From assembly GCF_030705415.1 (NCBI RefSeq), contig NZ_JAUZED010000027.1, positions 1 to 36,449 of the forward strand: a stretch of DNA of 36,449 nt. Reading direction: 5' to 3'. The stretch is from Curtobacterium sp. A7_M15. GTDB taxonomy: Bacteria > Actinomycetota > Actinomycetes > Actinomycetales > Microbacteriaceae. The position numbers were made by a program, and so were the translations under genes. Under the pieces are notes generated by a model, which was given only the letters and a program-made list of their open reading frames with translations, searched no databases and had not been told where the DNA came from. Shown one piece after another: positions 33,365 to 36,449 of the stretch (positions are counted from its first letter, which is position 1; each line of letters begins with the position of its first letter).

Positions 33365-35020
33365 TCAGGCGGCGTGCGCCGCGGCAGCGGCGGACTTCGC
33401 GGCCGCCGCCGTGCTCGCGGCGAGTGCTGCCTGGGCCATCTCGCGGGCCTGGTCGAGCGTGTGCTTGCCGAGTTCGGCGCGCACGTCGGCCAGTGCCGCG
33501 GGGGTCATGGAGAGGGTCGTGGCGCCGAGACCGACGAGCACGACGGCGAGCAGCGGGTCGGCTGCTGCCTCACCGCAGATCCCGACGGGCTTGCCGGCGT
33601 CCGCACCCGCTGCGCCGAGCTGCGCGACGAGCCGGAGCACGGCGGGGTGCCACGGGTCCTGGTAGGACGCCACGGTCCCGAGCATGCGGTCGGCGGCCAT
33701 CGTGTACTGGGTCAGGTCGTTGGTGCCGATCGACACGAAGTCTGCCGAGGTGAAGACCTGCTCGGCCATCAGCGCGAGCGAGGGGACCTCGGCCATGACG
33801 CCGGCGGTGCGGACGCCGAGCTCGCGGGCGAGGTCGACGAAGTACTCGGTCTCCTCGGCGTCGGCCACCATCGGGGCCATGACCCAGAGGTCGGCCTCGG
33901 TCTCGGCGTCGGCCTGGGCGAGCGCGGTGAGCTGGTCGCGGAGCACCTCGGGGTGGTTCCGGAGTGCGCGGAGGCCACGACGGCCGAGTGCCGGGTTCTC
34001 CTCGTCCTTGTCGGTGAGGAACGGCAGCGGCTTGTCGGCGCCGGCGTCGAGCGCGCGGACGACGACCTTCTTGCCCGGGAAGGCCTCGAGCAGCTGCTTG
34101 TAGGAGTCCTTCTGCTCGTCGACGGTCGGCGCCTTCGGCGAGTCGAGGAAGAGGAACTCGGTGCGGAAGAGCCCCACGCCCTCCGCACCGAGAGCAACGG
34201 CGCCCGCGGCGTCGGCGGGGCTGCCGAGGTTCGCGAGCAGCGGGACGGTGTGCCCGTCGGCGAGCGCGCCGGCGGTCAGGGGCGCTGCGGCCGCGGCGAG
34301 GCGGTCGGCGATGCGCTGCTCGACATCGGCGACGAGCTCGGCCGACGGGTCGGTCACGACCGTGCCGGCTGCGGCGTCCACGACGACGTCCGTGCCGTCG
34401 GAGAGGTCGTCGGCGCCGGTGACGCCGACGATGGCGGTGATGCCCTTGGCGCGGGCGAGGATCGCGGTGTGCGAGGTCGGGCCGCCGTCACGGGTGACGA
34501 GGGCGAGGACCTTGTCGAGGTCGAGGAGGGCCGTGTCGGCCGGGGCGAGGTCGCGGGCGACGAGCACGAAGGGGGTGTCCGACTCGGGCACGCCCGGGGC
34601 GTGGACGCCGCGGAGCTTGGCGATGATGCGCTGGGCGACGTCGTCGAGGTCGGCAGCACGCTCCCCCATGTAGCCGCCCATCGAGACGAGCAGGTCGCGG
34701 AACTGGCCGAACGCCTCGAACACGGCACGCTCACCGTTGGTACCGCCGTCGATGCGGGCGTGCACGTCGTCGAGGAGGGTGGGGTCCTGCGCCATGAGCG
34801 CCTGCGCCTCGAGCACGGCCTGGGCGTCCCCGCCGGCGAGCTGGCCGCGCTTGTTGAGGTCCTCCGCCACCGCGGCGATCGCCGAGGCCACCGCCTGCTT
34901 CGCGTCGTCCGCCGAACCGGTCAGCGCGTCCGTCGACGGTTCGCCGAGCGGGTCGGCCATGCGGAGCACGGGGCCGTGGGCGACGCCACGGCCGACGCCG
35001 GTGCCGAGCAGTTCGGACAT
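33365..35020 (-). CDS. ptsI: PTS enzyme I (phosphoenolpyruvate-protein phosphotransferase)
   Basis: The 551-residue enzyme starts the PTS by taking phosphate from PEP and passing it to HPr. The phosphohistidine is H184 in GGPTSHTAILAR. The C-terminal PEP-binding barrel has GVGLFRTEFLFLD, KKVVVRALDAGADKPL, DFVSIGTNDLTQYTMAADR and GKPVGICGEAAADPL. The length is normal. An Ala-rich tail (AALAASTAAAAKSAAAAAHAA) ends the protein. The ATG at 35020 has GGAG nine bases upstream; the longer frame lies in the promoter region. It leads the mtl genes and is divergent from a DeoR regulator. Confidence 0.94.
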   Translation of the reverse strand: MSELLGTGVGRGVAHGPVLRMADPLGEPSTDALTGSADDAKQAVASAIAAVAEDLNKRGQLAGGDAQAVLEAQALMAQDPTLLDDVHARIDGGTNGERAVFEAFGQFRDLLVSMGGYMGERAADLDDVAQRIIAKLRGVHAPGVPESDTPFVLVARDLAPADTALLDLDKVLALVTRDGGPTSHTAILARAKGITAIVGVTGADDLSDGTDVVVDAAAGTVVTDPSAELVADVEQRIADRLAAAAAPLTAGALADGHTVPLLANLGSPADAAGAVALGAEGVGLFRTEFLFLDSPKAPTVDEQKDSYKQLLEAFPGKKVVVRALDAGADKPLPFLTDKDEENPALGRRGLRALRNHPEVLRDQLTALAQADAETEADLWVMAPMVADAEETEYFVDLARELGVRTAGVMAEVPSLALMAEQVFTSADFVSIGTNDLTQYTMAADRMLGTVASYQDPWHPAVLRLVAQLGAAGADAGKPVGICGEAAADPLLAVVLVGLGATTLSMTPAALADVRAELGKHTLDQAREMAQAALAASTAAAAKSAAAAAHAA

Positions 35021-35115
35021 TCGAGACTCCTTCATCTCACGCGCGCTTGCGGTGGGGTGGTTCGTTCGGTGCGCGCAGCGCGGAGACGGGACCCCGCCGG
35101 TGCGGCTTGAGCAGC

Positions 35116-35200
35116 ACCATACCCCGATCCACGTTGACAAACAAACACATCCGGGGATAAAAATGCAGAAACAGATGCCCGTTTGCGTCTGGTGGCTGAT
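35116..35200. promoter_or_regulatory. AT-rich divergent promoter/operator region between ptsI and deoR-type gene
   Basis: This stretch is strikingly A/T-rich for the window. On the plus strand TTGACA (35134-35139) is followed 16-18 bp later by an ATAAAAAT tract (35157-35164). This would start the regulator transcript with a leader of about 115 nt. On the minus strand TTTGTT near 35140-35146 and TATGGT near 35117-35122 could serve ptsI. Repeated CAAACA/GAAACA units (TGTTT on the other strand) at 35138-35150 and 35168-35175 are likely DeoR-family binding repeats. Confidence 0.55.
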
Positions 35201-35286
35201 CCGTCCGCGGCGATGCCGCCCGGAACGTGCCCGGCCGTGTCCGTTCTGTTCCGACTACCCCACGCACCCGAGACGACGAGGCCCCG

Positions 35287-36057
35287 ATGTACGCACCAGA
35301 GCGCCACCAGCGCATCGTCGAGCAGGCGCGGGCGCAGGGGCGGGTCGATGTCAAGGACCTCGCCGAGCTGCTCGAGGTCACCCCGGAGACCATCCGACGC
35401 GATCTCACGTCGCTCGAACGGCGCGGACTGGTCCGACGAGCGCACGGCGGCGCGATCCCCGTCGAGCGCATCACCCTGCACCCCGGGGTCGGCGACCGAG
35501 GCGGCATCAACCAGAGCGAGAAGATGGTCATCGCCGAGGCCGCCCTCGACGAGCTGCCCGAGAACGGGTCGGTGATGATCGACGCCGGCACCTCGACGAT
35601 CTGCCTCGCCGAGATGCTCCCGACGGACCGTGGCCTCACCGTCGTCACGCACTCCCTGCCGGTCGCGATGGCGGTCGCGAACCGACCGGGCATCGACCTG
35701 CACCTGCTCGGCGGCAACATCCGCAGCGACTCGCTCGCCGGCGTCGGCACGTGGACGCACCAGCTCATCGGGATGGTCAGCGTCGACGTCGCGTTCATCA
35801 GCATCAACGGCATCACGCCCGAGCGTGGCCTCACGACGCACAACATGGCCGAGGCCGCCGTGAAGAGCGCGATGATCAAGTCCGCCCGCCGCAGCATCCT
35901 GCTCGCCGACCACACCAAGTTCGGCCGCGAGGAGTTCGGCCGCGTCGCCCCGCTCGCCGCGATCGACACCATCATCACCGACCCCGGCGTGAACGCCGAC
36001 CTCGTCCGCGAGGTCGAGGCCGCCGGCACCGAGGTCTTCTGGCCCGGCCGCGACTGA
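35287..36057 (+). CDS. DeoR-family transcriptional regulator
   Basis: This 256-residue sugar-phosphate-responsive repressor has an N-terminal DeoR helix-turn-helix. Residues 1-58 contain RHQRIVEQARAQGRVDVKDLAELLEVTPETIRRDL and RRGLVRRAHGGAI. The sensor domain (about 75-240) has GSVMIDAGTSTICLAEML, VVTHSLPVA, LLGGNIRSDSLAGVG, FISINGI and LLADHTKFG. The ATG at 35287 starts at the usual distance from the HTH. It is divergent from ptsI-mtlAFD and 75 bp upstream of ptsH, so it probably controls the PTS genes by binding the AT-rich region. Its inducer is unknown; a phosphorylated hexose such as fructose-1-phosphate would be usual. Confidence 0.9.
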   Translation: MYAPERHQRIVEQARAQGRVDVKDLAELLEVTPETIRRDLTSLERRGLVRRAHGGAIPVERITLHPGVGDRGGINQSEKMVIAEAALDELPENGSVMIDAGTSTICLAEMLPTDRGLTVVTHSLPVAMAVANRPGIDLHLLGGNIRSDSLAGVGTWTHQLIGMVSVDVAFISINGITPERGLTTHNMAEAAVKSAMIKSARRSILLADHTKFGREEFGRVAPLAAIDTIITDPGVNADLVREVEAAGTEVFWPGRD

Positions 36058-36132
36058 CCTGCGTCCCGCCCCGGAACCGCCCACCCCGCGCTCGCTACCA
36101 TGAGCCAACCACCCATCGACAGGAGTACATCG

Positions 36133-36405
36133 ATGTCCGAAGCCACCCGCACCGTCACCGTCGCCAGCGCGTCCGGCCTGCACGCCCGCCCCGCGTCCCT
36201 GTTCGTCCAGACCGTGACCGCGTCCGGCCACCAGGTCACGATCGCGAAGGGCGACAAGTCCGGGAACGCCGGCAGCATCCTCGCGCTCCTCGGCCTCGGG
36301 ATCGAGAACGGCGACGAGGTCACCCTGACGGTGAACGGCGACGACGCCGAGACGACCGCGGACAACCTGGTCGAGTTCCTGAAGACGGACCACGACGCGG
36401 CCTGA
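36133..36405 (+). CDS. ptsH: PTS phosphocarrier protein HPr
   Basis: The 90-residue carrier passes phosphate from EI to all EIIA proteins. H17 in ASGLHARPAS is the phosphorylated histidine. S48 in NAGSILALLGLGI stands exactly 31 residues later, the same distance as His15-Ser46 in other HPr proteins. Whether an HPr kinase exists cannot be seen. The ATG at 36133 has AGGAG eight bases upstream. A TACCAT box at 36096-36101 could be its own promoter. The repeated palindrome follows 14 bp after the stop. Confidence 0.94.
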   Translation: MSEATRTVTVASASGLHARPASLFVQTVTASGHQVTIAKGDKSGNAGSILALLGLGIENGDEVTLTVNGDDAETTADNLVEFLKTDHDAA

Positions 36406-36419
36406 CCACCTGACTGACG

Positions 36420-36449
36420 GGAGGCGCGGTGCCAGCTGGCACCGCGCCT
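36420..36449. terminator. Palindrome after ptsH (copy 2, cut by window end)
   Basis: GGAGGCGCGGTGCC, the centre AGCTGG, and the complementary arm up to the last base of the window match 30008-30037 exactly. The outer bases left of 36420 differ from copy 1. The right end is truncated by the window. It probably terminates ptsH. Confidence 0.7.

Overview
The window is very GC-rich, with densely packed genes, frequent 4-bp GTGA/ATGA overlaps and many GTG starts. Protein content (BMP-type nucleoside transporter operon, ManC/MgtA-like mannosyl pathway, Sdh layout, DUF805 pair) points to an actinobacterium of the Microbacteriaceae, possibly Curtobacterium. The genus is an inference from remembered protein style, not a search result. 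No rRNA, tRNA, CRISPR, transposase or phage gene was seen.

Layout. (1) 1-384: repeat-rich non-coding DNA with two long palindromes. (2) 385-3472, minus: LuxR-type response regulator, sensor kinase and a membrane protein with a kinase-like but degenerate C-terminus. (3) 3604-7527: a TRAM-type RNA methyltransferase (minus) divergent from maf, then a biotin-dependent carboxylase alpha subunit. (4) 7608-8800: an AbiEi/DUF559-like nuclease-fold gene bracketed by copies of a dispersed hairpin repeat. (5) 8827-20594, minus: a nucleoside uptake and salvage cluster (BMP lipoprotein, ABC ATPase, two permeases, cdd, deoA, add, a PTS IIA/IIB pair without an IIC, punA and a phosphohexomutase-family enzyme). 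(6) 20804-23391: divergent manC and an MgtA-like mannosyltransferase. (7) 23470-27019: sdhCDAB, followed by a stand-alone TNT-domain protein. (8) 27816-28954, minus: two coupled DUF805 membrane proteins, one interrupted by an in-frame TGA. (9) 29026-36405: a zinc-less quinone oxidoreductase, then mannitol catabolism and general PTS genes (mtlD, mtlF, mtlA, ptsI on minus; a DeoR-type regulator and ptsH on plus).

How it fits together. Nucleosides enter through the BMP/ABC importer, are deaminated (Cdd, Add) and cleaved (DeoA, PunA). The resulting pentose-1-phosphates probably pass to pentose-5-phosphates through the mutase. EI and HPr in the right-hand block could phosphorylate both the mannitol EII proteins and the IIA/IIB pair inside the nucleoside cluster, which would link salvage to PTS state (hypothesis). 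Two copies of one long palindrome lie just after mtlD and just after ptsH, so they bracket the PTS block.

The most interesting points are the IIC-less PTS pair in the purine operon, the TNT-like protein with an altered active-site segment, the nonsense-interrupted DUF805 gene, the repeat-bracketed AbiEi/DUF559 gene, the matched palindromes, and a recurrent TAnnnT box six or seven bases before start codons that suggests leaderless mRNAs.
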